A stretch of 15,258 nt of DNA from contig JAKSUM010000006.1 in assembly GCA_024409025.1 (NCBI GenBank), forward strand, positions 1 to 15,258, written 5' to 3'. The notes beneath the pieces are model-generated. The model worked only from the letters and a program-made list of their open reading frames with translations. It did no database searches and was not told where the DNA came from. Made by a program: the position numbers and the translations under genes. Source of the DNA: a bacterium (GTDB taxonomy: Bacteria > Vulcanimicrobiota > CADAWZ01). Below are positions 1 through 7,071 of the stretch, piece after piece; positions within the stretch are counted from its first letter, which is position 1; each line of letters starts with the position of its first letter.

Positions 1-8
1 TTGATATT

Positions 9-44
9 AGTCCTGCGGAATTGTTTCCGCAGGACTTTTTGTTT
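9..44 (+). terminator. Intrinsic terminator of an upstream gene outside the window
   Basis: A perfect hairpin pairs 9-20 with 25-36 (core TCCTGCGGAA / TTCCGCAGGA, loop TTGT) and is followed by a T-rich run (36-44). It lies directly in front of the acetyltransferase ribosome binding site, so it most likely ends a plus-strand gene to the left of the window. Confidence 0.85.
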
Positions 45-54
45 GGAGAAGATT

Positions 55-549
55 ATGGAGATTTCTTTTAAGAAGGCGTCAAAGGATGATTTTGCATCGA
101 TAGCGGCTATGGGAAGGTCCGTTTGGATGGAGACGTATCCTCCGATAATAGGAATAGGCCAGACTGAATATATGATTGAAAAATTCCAGTCCGAAGAAGC
201 CATAATCCGTCAGACCGGACATGAAAATTATGAATATTATCTTATAATGGCGGATTCTGAGAGAGCCGGCTATGCTGGCATACAGCCTTATAACGGACTG
301 TATCTGAGCAAGCTTTACATATTGAAGAAATACAGGAGGCTTGGGATTGGCAGGAAGGCTCTCGAATTTCTGAAGGGCATCTGCTCCGAAAGAGGCCTTG
401 GAAGGATATGGCTGACGGTTAACAGGCATAATGCTCAGGCCATTAGGTCGTATTTGTCATGGGGAATGTCTGTTGAAAAGGAAATGGTCTCGGATATCGG
501 TAACGGATTTGTAATGGACGATTTCGTGTTTGAGGTTAAAGCAAAATAA
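55..549 (+). CDS. GNAT-family N-acetyltransferase
   Basis: Predicted acyl-CoA-dependent N-acetyltransferase of 164 residues, a normal length for a single GNAT domain. The acetyl-CoA binding motif A is visible as KKYRRLGIGRKAL (R/Q-x-x-G-x-G/A type), preceded by the beta-strand LYLSKLYIL. The C-terminal NRHNAQAIRSYLSWGM matches the usual motif B helix and 'GF' strand. I chose ATG 55 because GGAG (45-48) sits 6 nt upstream. The open frame extends left to position 1, but that part runs through the terminator hairpin. The substrate cannot be told from sequence; the family includes protein-terminus, antibiotic, polyamine and small-molecule acetylases. The gene stands alone between two terminators and has no obvious partner, and no promoter fits between the upstream terminator and the start. 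Confidence 0.85.
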   Translation: MEISFKKASKDDFASIAAMGRSVWMETYPPIIGIGQTEYMIEKFQSEEAIIRQTGHENYEYYLIMADSERAGYAGIQPYNGLYLSKLYILKKYRRLGIGRKALEFLKGICSERGLGRIWLTVNRHNAQAIRSYLSWGMSVEKEMVSDIGNGFVMDDFVFEVKAK

Positions 550-584
550 AAAAATCCGCTTCTAAATGAAGCGGATTTTTTATT
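550..584. terminator. Bidirectional terminator between convergent genes
   Basis: A 13-bp perfect stem (550-562 with 568-580, core AATCCGCTTC / GAAGCGGATT, loop TAAAT) is flanked by an A-run on the left and a T-run on the right, so it can work in both directions. It separates the acetyltransferase gene (plus) from the end of the minus-strand protease operon. Confidence 0.9.
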
Positions 585-588
585 TTGT

Positions 589-1323
589 TTAAAAGCCCAT
601 TTGCGAGCATTCCTGATCGATTGCCTTTATCCTGTCATCCGTAAGAGGGTGATCGCCTATTATCCCGTTAAGAAAGTCTGTTGCGGAATTTGTTTTCTGC
701 AGTGACTTCAGCTTAAGCATGAAGGATATTCCGGCTCTCGGGTTCATGTGCGGCCCGTTGAACATATAATGACAGGCGGTTCTGTCCGCCTCGTCCTCGT
801 CTTTCCTTGAATAGCTTTTTGAGGCTATTGTCGACACCGCGCTTGCCGCCGTCTGGGATGCTCTGCTTGTCTTTCCTTTCCCCAATGCGAGGATGAGGCC
901 TGATACCCCAAGCTTGGTCAGGGTGTTCTTCCTGCTCTGCTTGATGCCATGGCCTCTTGCCGCATGGGCTATTTCATGTGCAAGGACAAATGCAAGCTCC
1001 TCATCCGTCAGCAGGGGGAGTATTCCCTTGGTCACATATATTATGCCTCCTGGACAGGATACTGCATTCACGGCATCCGTATTGAGGACATAAAATTCGT
1101 AATGAAGATGCGGCCTGTCGGATACGGCAGCAAGGCTGTAGCCGATTGCCCGTATCTTTTTGAGGGCAGGATGCTCCGGAATTATTCCGTACTGGCCTGC
1201 AAGCTTTGCCGCCGTCTCCTCACCGAGCTTACGTTCATCCTTTTCCGAAAACGCATATGATGAAGAGAATGACAGGATTAATGCGGCTGCAATAAGCCAT
1301 GCCGTCAGCAATGTTCTTTTCAA
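589..1323 (-). CDS. Secreted M48-family zinc metalloprotease
   Basis: Predicted exported zinc peptidase of 244 residues, related to the BepA/LoiP/YcaL group of periplasmic M48 proteases (envelope protein quality control). A signal peptide (residues 1-24, ending SSYA) is followed by the M48 domain. Zinc ligands are H116 and H120 with catalytic E117 in HEIAH. The third ligand is E176 in YSRKDEDEAD. The upstream NAVSCPGGIIYVTKGIL corresponds to the usual 'NAFALPGG' strand. I chose TTG 1323 because the signal peptide starts there, AGGAAG lies 5 nt upstream, and TTG overlaps the preceding stop in TTGA. An ATG at 1440 would put 39 non-signal residues in front. No TPR domain follows, unlike BepA. 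It is the last gene of an operon of four small paralogues, which suggests these could be its substrates, chaperones or inhibitors (inference). Confidence 0.88.
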   Translation of the reverse strand: MKRTLLTAWLIAAALILSFSSSYAFSEKDERKLGEETAAKLAGQYGIIPEHPALKKIRAIGYSLAAVSDRPHLHYEFYVLNTDAVNAVSCPGGIIYVTKGILPLLTDEELAFVLAHEIAHAARGHGIKQSRKNTLTKLGVSGLILALGKGKTSRASQTAASAVSTIASKSYSRKDEDEADRTACHYMFNGPHMNPRAGISFMLKLKSLQKTNSATDFLNGIIGDHPLTDDRIKAIDQECSQMGF

Positions 1324-1922
1324 TTTGACTTCCTCACCGTTTTCAGTATGTTTTCTGAATACGCCCCGTATTTTTCCTTTAGCTCTGCCGGATACACAAG
1401 ATGAAGTATGAATACATGCTTTCTGTTTTCTGAAAGGCATATTGACATTTCGTCAGTCACTTTGTCCGAACTTTCCCCTTCCGCGGAGGCACGTATAAGG
1501 AATCCCTTCATATTGTTAAGCTGTATATCTTTTTCTTCCTCTTTTCTGTATCCGGGAATAAAGGATGAAATGTCGTTGTATATTATTTCCCTGAGCTTTT
1601 TCAGGCTTTCTTCGCTTCCATTTTCTCCCGGAGGGATTTCAAATACCATGAAATCGAGATCTGCATCGTCGTCGGGATTTGAATATCTGCATTCGTCCTT
1701 TTTGCTCTCTCCGGTGGTAAAACCGTCCGGAATTTCAAGACTGTATCCTTCCGCGAAGGAATGGATTCTTCCGCCTGTTGTCTTGTCGGGCTGATTTTCC
1801 CCGACTGTCCTGACCGTGTCAGGCTCAGAGGGAATGGAGGGAAGGCTTTGGGCATATGCCTGAGAGAATGCAAGAAATACTGTCAGAAGTATGCCTGACA
1901 ATATTAATGCTGTTTTTTTCAT
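1320..1922 (-). CDS. Secreted small protein, PsbP/DcrB-like paralogue A
   Basis: Not recognised as a named family. The 200-residue protein has a signal peptide (residues 1-24, ending AYA before Q). A low-complexity linker of about 25 residues follows, then a domain starting EGYSLEIPDGF. The domain ends with a strand pair (GFLIRASAEG, HVFILHLVYP) and the helix YSENILKTVRKSN. This layout resembles PsbP/DcrB-like (DUF1795-type) exported proteins: an 'IPdgw' start and an 'iv.Sfk' end. That fold assignment is inference. The same start and end patterns recur in the three upstream genes, so it is probably a diverged paralogue. The start ATG overlaps the previous stop by 4 nt and the end overlaps the protease TTG start by 4 nt, indicating translational coupling. 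Confidence 0.8.
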   Translation of the reverse strand: MKKTALILSGILLTVFLAFSQAYAQSLPSIPSEPDTVRTVGENQPDKTTGGRIHSFAEGYSLEIPDGFTTGESKKDECRYSNPDDDADLDFMVFEIPPGENGSEESLKKLREIIYNDISSFIPGYRKEEEKDIQLNNMKGFLIRASAEGESSDKVTDEMSICLSENRKHVFILHLVYPAELKEKYGAYSENILKTVRKSN

Positions 1923-2413
1923 TTCTTGAGACTTCCGGCTATTTTGTTGAATTCAGATGCAAGGCCTTCCTCGTCCTTTTCAAGGCATCCGAATGTAATG
2001 CTGTAATAATAGTTACCCATTACAGTGATATATACGAACATGGAGAGAGTCATTCCGTCTTCTTTCGACTTGCCGTATATTACATAAAATGTGCGTCCGT
2101 TTATTTTTTCTGTTGAGCTGTAGGATACTTTCATTGTGCCGTCAGCTTCAAGCTCCTTCGAGACTTCCTTGCCAAGATCGGAAAGGGGAAGCTGTTCGCC
2201 CGCATCTTCGCCCGTAACATTGATTATGGTAATAGGCTCTTCCCTATTGAAATCAATGCCGCTGTCAGATTTTTCCTGAGTGTATCCTGCAGGTATGTTT
2301 ATTGAAGCACCGCCGGGAAGCTTTACCGTGCCGGCATATGACGGGGCTGAAATCATGATTGCGCATATTGCGGCGATAATCGCCATAAGTGCTTTTTTTA
2401 CCGATATGTTCAT
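1919..2413 (-). CDS. Secreted small protein, PsbP/DcrB-like paralogue B
   Basis: Unrecognised exported protein of 164 residues. The signal peptide spans residues 1-27 (ends SYA before GT). The mature part begins at once with VKLPGGASINIPAGY, the shared family start. It ends with GRTFYVIYGKS, a second strand (MGNYYYSITFG) and a helix finishing KIAGSLKK. This is the most compact member of the set and the best template for the domain. AAGGA precedes ATG by about 9 nt. It lies 60 nt downstream of the poly-Asp gene, and its stop overlaps the next start in ATGA. Function is unknown; PsbP/DcrB-like domains occur in many secreted proteins and lipoproteins without catalytic residues, so a binding role is more likely than an enzymatic one (inference). 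Confidence 0.8.
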   Translation of the reverse strand: MNISVKKALMAIIAAICAIMISAPSYAGTVKLPGGASINIPAGYTQEKSDSGIDFNREEPITIINVTGEDAGEQLPLSDLGKEVSKELEADGTMKVSYSSTEKINGRTFYVIYGKSKEDGMTLSMFVYITVMGNYYYSITFGCLEKDEEGLASEFNKIAGSLKK

Positions 2414-2473
2414 TATTTAAGTCCTTTCGTTTAAACGCATATTCTCATCATTCTCTTGATTTTGATTGTTTTA

Positions 2474-3073
2474 TTATTCCGCGCTGGAAACTACAGCTTC
2501 AAATACCTCTTCGGCATCTTCAAAATCGCTGGCAGGACATGAGCAGGTTATTACATGGCAGAATCCGTTGAGCTTGAATACGTATACGGCAACGGACTGA
2601 TCATCCTCGTCCTCATCGTCGCTCAGTATGGTCGCATATATGACGAATACTTTCTTTCCGCCTATATTTGTTATCTCATGGGAGTCGACTTCGCAGTCTT
2701 CGTCATCCTCATAGATTTCAAGGATGTTCTTGCCGATTTCCTTGAGGCTTTCTCCCTCATCTTCCTCTGAGCCTATGGCAATGCTCCAGCCGTCGTCATT
2801 GACGTATGTCAGCGTGTCCTCGTCTTCGTCATCATCATCGTCGTCATCATCGTCGTCATCATCATCTTCGTCGTAGTCGTCATCATCATCGTCATCTTCG
2901 TCGTAGTCGTCATCATCGTAGTCGTCATCGTCATCGTCGTCATCATCGTCGTCATCATCGTCGTCATCTTCGTCGTAGTCGTCATCGTCTTCGTATTCGT
3001 CTTCAAGCTCGAAGTCCTTGGGGATTTTTATTGTTGTTTCTCCCGGAAGCTCGATTTCAAAAAATTTTGCCAT
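2474..3073 (-). CDS. Extremely acidic poly-Asp protein, paralogue C without signal peptide
   Basis: A 199-residue protein of unknown function. Residues 1-21 (ELPGETTIKIPKDFE) match the start of the neighbouring exported proteins. Residues 22-86 are almost entirely Asp with interspersed Glu and Tyr (DYDED units). Residues 87-199 resume the family pattern, with KKVFVIYATIL, a strand FCHVITCSC and a final helix (EEVFEAVVSSAE). The acidic tract thus looks inserted into the paralogue domain just after its first strand. No signal peptide is visible, although its neighbours in the operon all have one. ATG 3073 has GGAG 6 nt upstream and overlaps the preceding gene by 17 nt. The acidic run could bind divalent cations or basic proteins (inference). 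The reading frame stays open through the repeat and the flanks resemble the paralogues, so the gene is real. Confidence 0.8.
   Translation of the reverse strand: MAKFFEIELPGETTIKIPKDFELEDEYEDDDDYDEDDDDDDDDDDDDDDDDYDDDDYDEDDDDDDDYDEDDDDDDDDDDDDDEDEDTLTYVNDDGWSIAIGSEEDEGESLKEIGKNILEIYEDDEDCEVDSHEITNIGGKKVFVIYATILSDDEDEDDQSVAVYVFKLNGFCHVITCSCPASDFEDAEEVFEAVVSSAE
2816..3010 (-). repeat. Imperfect GAC/GAT trinucleotide tract encoding poly-Asp
   Basis: About 195 bp of GAC and GAT codons with occasional GAA/GAG and TAC codons. Within it a 22-bp unit encoding roughly DDYDEDD occurs three times (2863-2884, 2893-2914, 2965-2986). Since the period is 3, length changes by slippage would keep the frame and alter only the length of the acidic run. 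The mix of GAC and GAT shows it is not a pure recent expansion. Confidence 0.9.
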
Positions 3074-3530
3074 TGTTTTCTCCTTTTTGTTTTTTTAGTG
3101 TTTTTATAATTCCGTCACAGAATTGTTTTCCATATGCCGAAGAGTTTTTGAATGCCATGCACAGCATATGAATATGTGATTCTGTAATGATTATGTATGT
3201 GAATCCCGAGTCATGTCCATGATGCATTTCAGTTACATATGCGTCATGGTCGCCTAATCGCTCTGTGCCCATATGGCGCGTCTGCCAGAAGGATGATCTG
3301 GTTCTCTTGCCTGCCTCTTCAAGCGTTTCCGTTTCTGAAAGCCTTGGAGCTGCCGTATACGATATGGCGCAGGCCCTGCTTTTGTCCATATACATTCCGT
3401 TTTCATGAATTGAAAAATCATCAGGAAGGCTTATTTCATATCCTCCTGCAAGCTTTAGCTCATATGCCTCAGACGCTTGGGGACAGGCCATGAATATCAG
3501 TAGCGCAGCCGCAATAACAAGCAGTTTCAT
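3057..3530 (-). CDS. Secreted small protein, PsbP/DcrB-like paralogue D
   Basis: Unrecognised exported protein of 157 residues and the first gene of the minus-strand operon. The N-terminal signal (residues 1-22) ends ASEA before YELKL. A cysteine at residue 16 (LIFMAC) could be a weak lipobox, but the match is poor. The mature part starts LKLAGGYEISLPDDF, the family start. The later part has HDAYVTEMHHGH, a strand YIIITESHIHMLCMAF and a helix ending IIKTLKKQKG. Histidines are frequent in the second half, though I see no defined metal site. The Shine-Dalgarno is weak (ACGGA next to ATG). The last 17 nt overlap the poly-Asp gene. Function unknown; family membership is inferred from pattern, not from a search. 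Confidence 0.78.
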   Translation of the reverse strand: MKLLVIAAALLIFMACPQASEAYELKLAGGYEISLPDDFSIHENGMYMDKSRACAISYTAAPRLSETETLEEAGKRTRSSFWQTRHMGTERLGDHDAYVTEMHHGHDSGFTYIIITESHIHMLCMAFKNSSAYGKQFCDGIIKTLKKQKGENNGKIF

Positions 3531-3664
3531 TTTCCGTAGCCTCTGATAGTTTTACTTTCTTATCTTTATTATTTTTTTTGAAAAATCCTTGTTTTTTATT
3601 CAGAGGAATTATATTTTTTTAAGGGGAATTTATAACAGTTAGATTTTTTTTTCTGAGGAATTTT
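3531..3664. promoter_or_regulatory. AT-rich divergent intergenic region, likely promoters for both operons
   Basis: This 134-bp, strongly AT-rich spacer separates the two divergent operons and should hold both promoters. A perfect TATAAT reads on the minus strand at 3613-3608, about 80 nt from the ATG of the secreted paralogue, but I see no good -35 box at 16-18 bp. No convincing plus-strand hexamer pair was found. GAGGA at 3654-3658 is the ribosome binding site of the amidohydrolase gene. Confidence 0.35.
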
Positions 3665-4924
3665 ATGATTATAAAAAATGCGTCTCTTGACGGGATTTTA
3701 TATGATATATATATAAATGACGGAAAATTTTCCGAAATTCTTCCTGCGGGAACGGAAAACGCATTGGACGGCAATATCGGGGAGATTATAGATGCTTCCG
3801 GAGCAATTGTCATACCGTCGTTTTTTAATACCCATACCCATGCTGCAATGACCCTGCTCAGGGGATATGCTGATGATATGCCTCTTATTCCGTGGCTTGA
3901 AAATAAGATTTGGCCTGCGGAAGCAAAGCTGTCTCCTGAGGATATCTATTGGGGGACAAGACTGGCATGCTGTGAGATGATCAAAAGCGGCACAACCTTT
4001 TATAATGATATGTACTGGGCTGTGGAGGCGTCTGCCGAGGCTCTAAGGGACAGCGGCATGAGAGGGGCCCTTAGCGCGACTTTTATTGATTTGGCGGGAA
4101 ATACTGACGAGCTTATCGGAAAGCTCGGGGAAACCTATGAATGGAGCCGTTCCTTTAATTGCCCTGGTATGCTTTTCACTGTGGCGCCTCATGCCATATA
4201 TACTGTTTCCGAAAGAATGCTGAGGTTCTCCGCCGATTTTGCGCGTGAGAGAAACCTTCCTATACATACTCATCTTTCCGAAACGAGGAAAGAGTATGAC
4301 GACTGTCTTAAGAATCATGGGATGAAGCCCGCATTCTATCTGGACAAGCTCGGCCTTCTTACGGAAAAGACGGTTCTTGCCCATTCAGTGTGGCTTGACA
4401 GCGACGAGATAGCTCTTATTGCTGACAGGGGGGCAAGCGTGTCACATAATCCGATATCGAATATGAAGCTTGCTGTTGGTAAGGCTTTTGATTTTGCGGC
4501 AATGAAGAAATATGGGGTAAATGTCACTATTGGAACAGACGGCTGCTCTTCAAACAATAATCTGAGCATGCCTGAGAGCATGAAATTTGCCTGTCTGCTT
4601 CAGAAATTCGCATATTCCGATCCTGAGCTTATGACTGCCGAGGAATGCTTTAAGGCGGCTACTGAGAACGGCGCAAAGGCGTTCGGAATAAATGCCGGAA
4701 GGATAGAAAAAGGCGCTGAGGCTGATATGGTTATCGTTAAGAAGGGGCTTCCCGAGCTGCTTCCGGGATTCAGCTGCGCGTCGGATGTCGTCTATTCTGC
4801 CGGAAACGATTTTGCCGATACTGTAATATGCTCCGGCAAGGTCATAATGAGGGGCGGAATTCCTGAGGGCATGAAGGAGATTGCGGAGAACGCTTTGAGG
4901 ATTTCGAAAAAATTCAGAAGCTAA
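3665..4924 (+). CDS. mtaD: Amidohydrolase, SAH/MTA deaminase-like (MtaD/TrzA-AtzA group)
   Basis: Cytosolic metal-dependent deaminase of 419 residues, the usual length. The family deaminates S-adenosylhomocysteine, 5'-methylthioadenosine or related adenosines, feeding purine and methyl-cycle salvage. Metal ligands are H57 and H59 (NTHTHAAMTLLRGYADD), H201 (PIHTHLSET), H240 (LAHSVWLD) and D292 (TIGTDGCSSNN). SHNPISNMKLA is also typical. The 'MTLLRG.ADDMPL..WL' stretch is what favours the MtaD subgroup over chlorohydrolases or guanine deaminase, but the exact substrate cannot be fixed by eye. The ATG has GAGGA 6 nt upstream. It opens the plus-strand operon, 15 nt ahead of the propeller gene. 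Its link to the envelope genes downstream is probably only co-transcription. Confidence 0.85.
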   Translation: MIIKNASLDGILYDIYINDGKFSEILPAGTENALDGNIGEIIDASGAIVIPSFFNTHTHAAMTLLRGYADDMPLIPWLENKIWPAEAKLSPEDIYWGTRLACCEMIKSGTTFYNDMYWAVEASAEALRDSGMRGALSATFIDLAGNTDELIGKLGETYEWSRSFNCPGMLFTVAPHAIYTVSERMLRFSADFARERNLPIHTHLSETRKEYDDCLKNHGMKPAFYLDKLGLLTEKTVLAHSVWLDSDEIALIADRGASVSHNPISNMKLAVGKAFDFAAMKKYGVNVTIGTDGCSSNNNLSMPESMKFACLLQKFAYSDPELMTAEECFKAATENGAKAFGINAGRIEKGAEADMVIVKKGLPELLPGFSCASDVVYSAGNDFADTVICSGKVIMRGGIPEGMKEIAENALRISKKFRS

Positions 4925-4939
4925 GATACGGAGGTTTTT

Positions 4940-6235
4940 ATGGATGGCACAAAGCGCACTATAATCATAATTCTTTCATGCCTTGTAGTGCTTGCTGCAG
5001 CAGCCGCTTTGCTAAAGGCGGCTTCAGAGAGGAATCTGAGTTTCTCAAATCCGGTTATATCTGCTGAAGGCAGGCTTCTTGCTTACCTGTGCTATAAGGA
5101 ATCAGATTCGGGAGACGGTGCAAATTCCGTCCAGCTTAGGGCTGCGGATTTTGAAAAGCATGAAAAGAAAGAATTTTTTACGCTTGCCCTTAAGCCTAAA
5201 GAGGACATGATAATAGACAGCGTGTCATCTGACGAGATAAAATATTCTGTGGCAAACTATGATGCCGGCACTTTTGAGCATTTCTCGTTTTCCATACCCA
5301 AAGGTTCTTCCGAATTCTTAAAAAAGACAAAGGGCGAAGAGACTGAGGATAAGATAATCCCGTGCCCTTCAAATCCGAAGATGAAGATAGCCATACGGTA
5401 TGTTGCTGAGTCTTCATCATCCATTCTTTTCATAAGTGAGTCCGGAGCAGAGATTAAGATAAAGGATGTCCCAGCTTATGAAGGCTATCTTTATGCTCCT
5501 GAATGGGCAGGAGAAAATATCGTTTTTCAAGGGCATATGAAGACCGCAAATGTCTTCAGCAACAGAATATGGTTCTACCAGACCGGAACGGGCGTCCTGT
5601 CTGAAATTGAAAAGGACTGCAGCTGCTATATAGTGTCGCCATGCGGAAAATATATAGTTCTGCTCATGCCTTCAAGCGTTAATGGGAAAAATATATGGGA
5701 GATGGAAATCAAGAGGCTTTCCGATATGGATAAGACCGAATCTGTAGATACCATATGCTATGACAAAGAGGTTTTTCTTTATGAATGGTCGCCTTCCTCA
5801 TCAGGCTTCATGCTTCAGAGCGGCAACTCGCTGTGCTATTATGATATAGCTTCAATGAAGAGCAGGACGCTGATGGAGGCGGAAAAGGACGGCTGGTGGG
5901 GATATCCTCTTTCCATGTATTATGCCTGCTTCAGCCCTGACGGCAAGAAAGCGGCTGTTCTTGCATACAGGGAGATTCAGGGGGGATATTCGGAAAATAT
6001 GCTTCTTATAGATGTCTCTACTGCCGCCAAAAAGAAAATTTATTCCGGTAGTCTTCCTGAATTCGGCAAAAAGCAGCCATTCAGGCCTGAATTTTACAGG
6101 CATGTCGTTTGGAATCCGCTTAACGGAATGATTATTTTTGAAAGCAAGGATGATAAGGATCCCGATCAGAAGAGAATTGTGGTGGTATCGTCAGACGGCC
6201 TTAAGAAAAAGATAATAAGCAGCTCGCTTTTCTAA
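4940..6235 (+). CDS. Membrane-anchored protein, probable TolB-like beta-propeller
   Basis: A 431-residue protein with one N-terminal hydrophobic helix (about residues 7-27), so it is either anchored in the inner membrane or secreted. The rest is beta-rich with recurring short blade-like motifs: SNPVISAEGRLLAYL, YAPEWAGENIVFQG, VSPCGKYIVLLM, EWSPSSSGFMLQS, FSPDGKKAAVLAYR and VVWNPLNGMIIFES. These resemble WD40-like/PD40 repeats of TolB-type propellers (roughly six or seven blades). I cannot assign a specific family. GGAGG sits 7 nt before ATG and 15 nt after the amidohydrolase stop, so it belongs to the operon. Position upstream of yidD and the lpt genes hints at an envelope role, which is inference from context only. 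Confidence 0.7.
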   Translation: MDGTKRTIIIILSCLVVLAAAAALLKAASERNLSFSNPVISAEGRLLAYLCYKESDSGDGANSVQLRAADFEKHEKKEFFTLALKPKEDMIIDSVSSDEIKYSVANYDAGTFEHFSFSIPKGSSEFLKKTKGEETEDKIIPCPSNPKMKIAIRYVAESSSSILFISESGAEIKIKDVPAYEGYLYAPEWAGENIVFQGHMKTANVFSNRIWFYQTGTGVLSEIEKDCSCYIVSPCGKYIVLLMPSSVNGKNIWEMEIKRLSDMDKTESVDTICYDKEVFLYEWSPSSSGFMLQSGNSLCYYDIASMKSRTLMEAEKDGWWGYPLSMYYACFSPDGKKAAVLAYREIQGGYSENMLLIDVSTAAKKKIYSGSLPEFGKKQPFRPEFYRHVVWNPLNGMIIFESKDDKDPDQKRIVVVSSDGLKKKIISSSLF

Positions 6236-6263
6236 TATTATTTTATTTAACGGAGATATTGTT

Positions 6264-6743
6264 ATGAGCGAACAGAATGCCCGCTTTATAAGAATAAGGA
6301 TAGGAGTCATAATAGTCCGGGATGATAAGATACTCCTGATTGAGCATGTCAAGAATGGCCATTCTTACTGGCTTATTCCCGGCGGCGGCCTTAATTACGG
6401 GGAAACTATAGAGGAATGTGCTAAGAGGGAGATGAAGGAGGAGACAAATCTTGACATCTCATTGGACAGATACCTGTTCAGTTCGGAAACAATAGCCCCA
6501 GACGGCTCAAGACATATTGTCAATCTCTTTTTCCTTGGCGAGATAAACGGAGATTCCCCTATGTCCGTAGGCGATGAGGAGAGGCTTCGGAGCCTTGCCT
6601 TCGTGCCTGTAAGGGATCTTGAGGATATTGAATTCCATCCGCCGATTGCGCACCTTATAAAGCAGCATTTGTCGGCGTTCCTTTCTGATTCCGAGGAGAG
6701 GCATTTCGGCAATTTCTGGGAAAGCTATCCTGATTTGAGATAG
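6264..6743 (+). CDS. Nudix hydrolase
   Basis: A 159-residue Nudix protein that should hydrolyse a nucleoside diphosphate linked to another moiety, using Mg2+. The Nudix box spans residues 41-63 ([20 protein letters not shown] followed by TNL). It fits G-x5-E-x7-R-E-x2-E-E, with N replacing the usual final G. The catalytic metal-binding glutamates are E56, E59 and E60. The N-terminal strand [19 protein letters not shown] and the SYWLIPGGG lead-in are typical of small ADP-ribose or NTP pyrophosphatases. The substrate is not deducible. Start ATG 6264 has GGAG about 9 nt upstream. The stop is one base before the yidD ATG, implying coupled translation. Confidence 0.9.
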   Translation: MSEQNARFIRIRIGVIIVRDDKILLIEHVKNGHSYWLIPGGGLNYGETIEECAKREMKEETNLDISLDRYLFSSETIAPDGSRHIVNLFFLGEINGDSPMSVGDEERLRSLAFVPVRDLEDIEFHPPIAHLIKQHLSAFLSDSEERHFGNFWESYPDLR

Positions 6744-6744
6744 C

Positions 6745-7053
6745 ATGCGTTTACTGAGGAAATACGCTGTTGCCGTTTATCTTATTGTGTTCCTTGCTGT
6801 GGAATCGCTTCTGCCGCCGGCTTTTCAGCCGACTGCCAGAATACTGTCTGCTGCAATATGCTGCTACAGGGCTGTTGTCAGCTCTTCTCTCAGGGAGCGC
6901 AATATATATATATGCATATATGAGCCGACATGCAGCGCCTATATGCTTGAAGCTATAAACAGATACGGGACTGTCAAAGGCTCCTTTTTGGGATGCATGA
7001 GGCTGCTAAGATGCAACCGGATGCATGAAGGGGGATATGATCCTGTCCCTTGA
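6745..7053 (+). CDS. yidD: Membrane protein insertion efficiency factor YidD
   Basis: YidD helps YidC and Sec insert membrane proteins and sits at the inner face of the membrane. The diagnostic core is present: [32 protein letters not shown] and the terminal GGYDPVP. At 102 residues it is longer than typical YidD (about 70-90). The extra part is an N-terminal hydrophobic segment (residues 8-25) that could be a real membrane anchor. No Shine-Dalgarno is evident in front of ATG 6745. The Nudix stop lies one base upstream, so translation probably depends on reinitiation. A short run of alternating TA (6901-6922) encodes the NIYICIY stretch. yidD usually sits between rnpA and yidC, so its place next to lpt genes is less common. 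Confidence 0.92.
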   Translation: MRLLRKYAVAVYLIVFLAVESLLPPAFQPTARILSAAICCYRAVVSSSLRERNIYICIYEPTCSAYMLEAINRYGTVKGSFLGCMRLLRCNRMHEGGYDPVP

Positions 7054-7071
7054 CTTTTTTAGAGGTATGAT

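Noticed and set aside
1324..1440. Extended N-terminus for the M48 protease from ATG 1440
   Set aside because: The extra 39 residues overlap the preceding gene and would bury the signal peptide. TTG 1323 has a good Shine-Dalgarno and the TTGA stop-start overlap.
2806..3171. Plus-strand reading frame of 121 codons rich in His and Arg opposite the acidic tract
   Set aside because: It is the mirror of the GAC/GAT repeat, has no ribosome binding site, and its flanks match no pattern. The minus-strand frame shows paralogue homology on both sides.
6901..6922. Alternating TA run, possible promoter or origin-like element
   Set aside because: It encodes a conserved-position stretch of YidD in frame and has no other signals around it.
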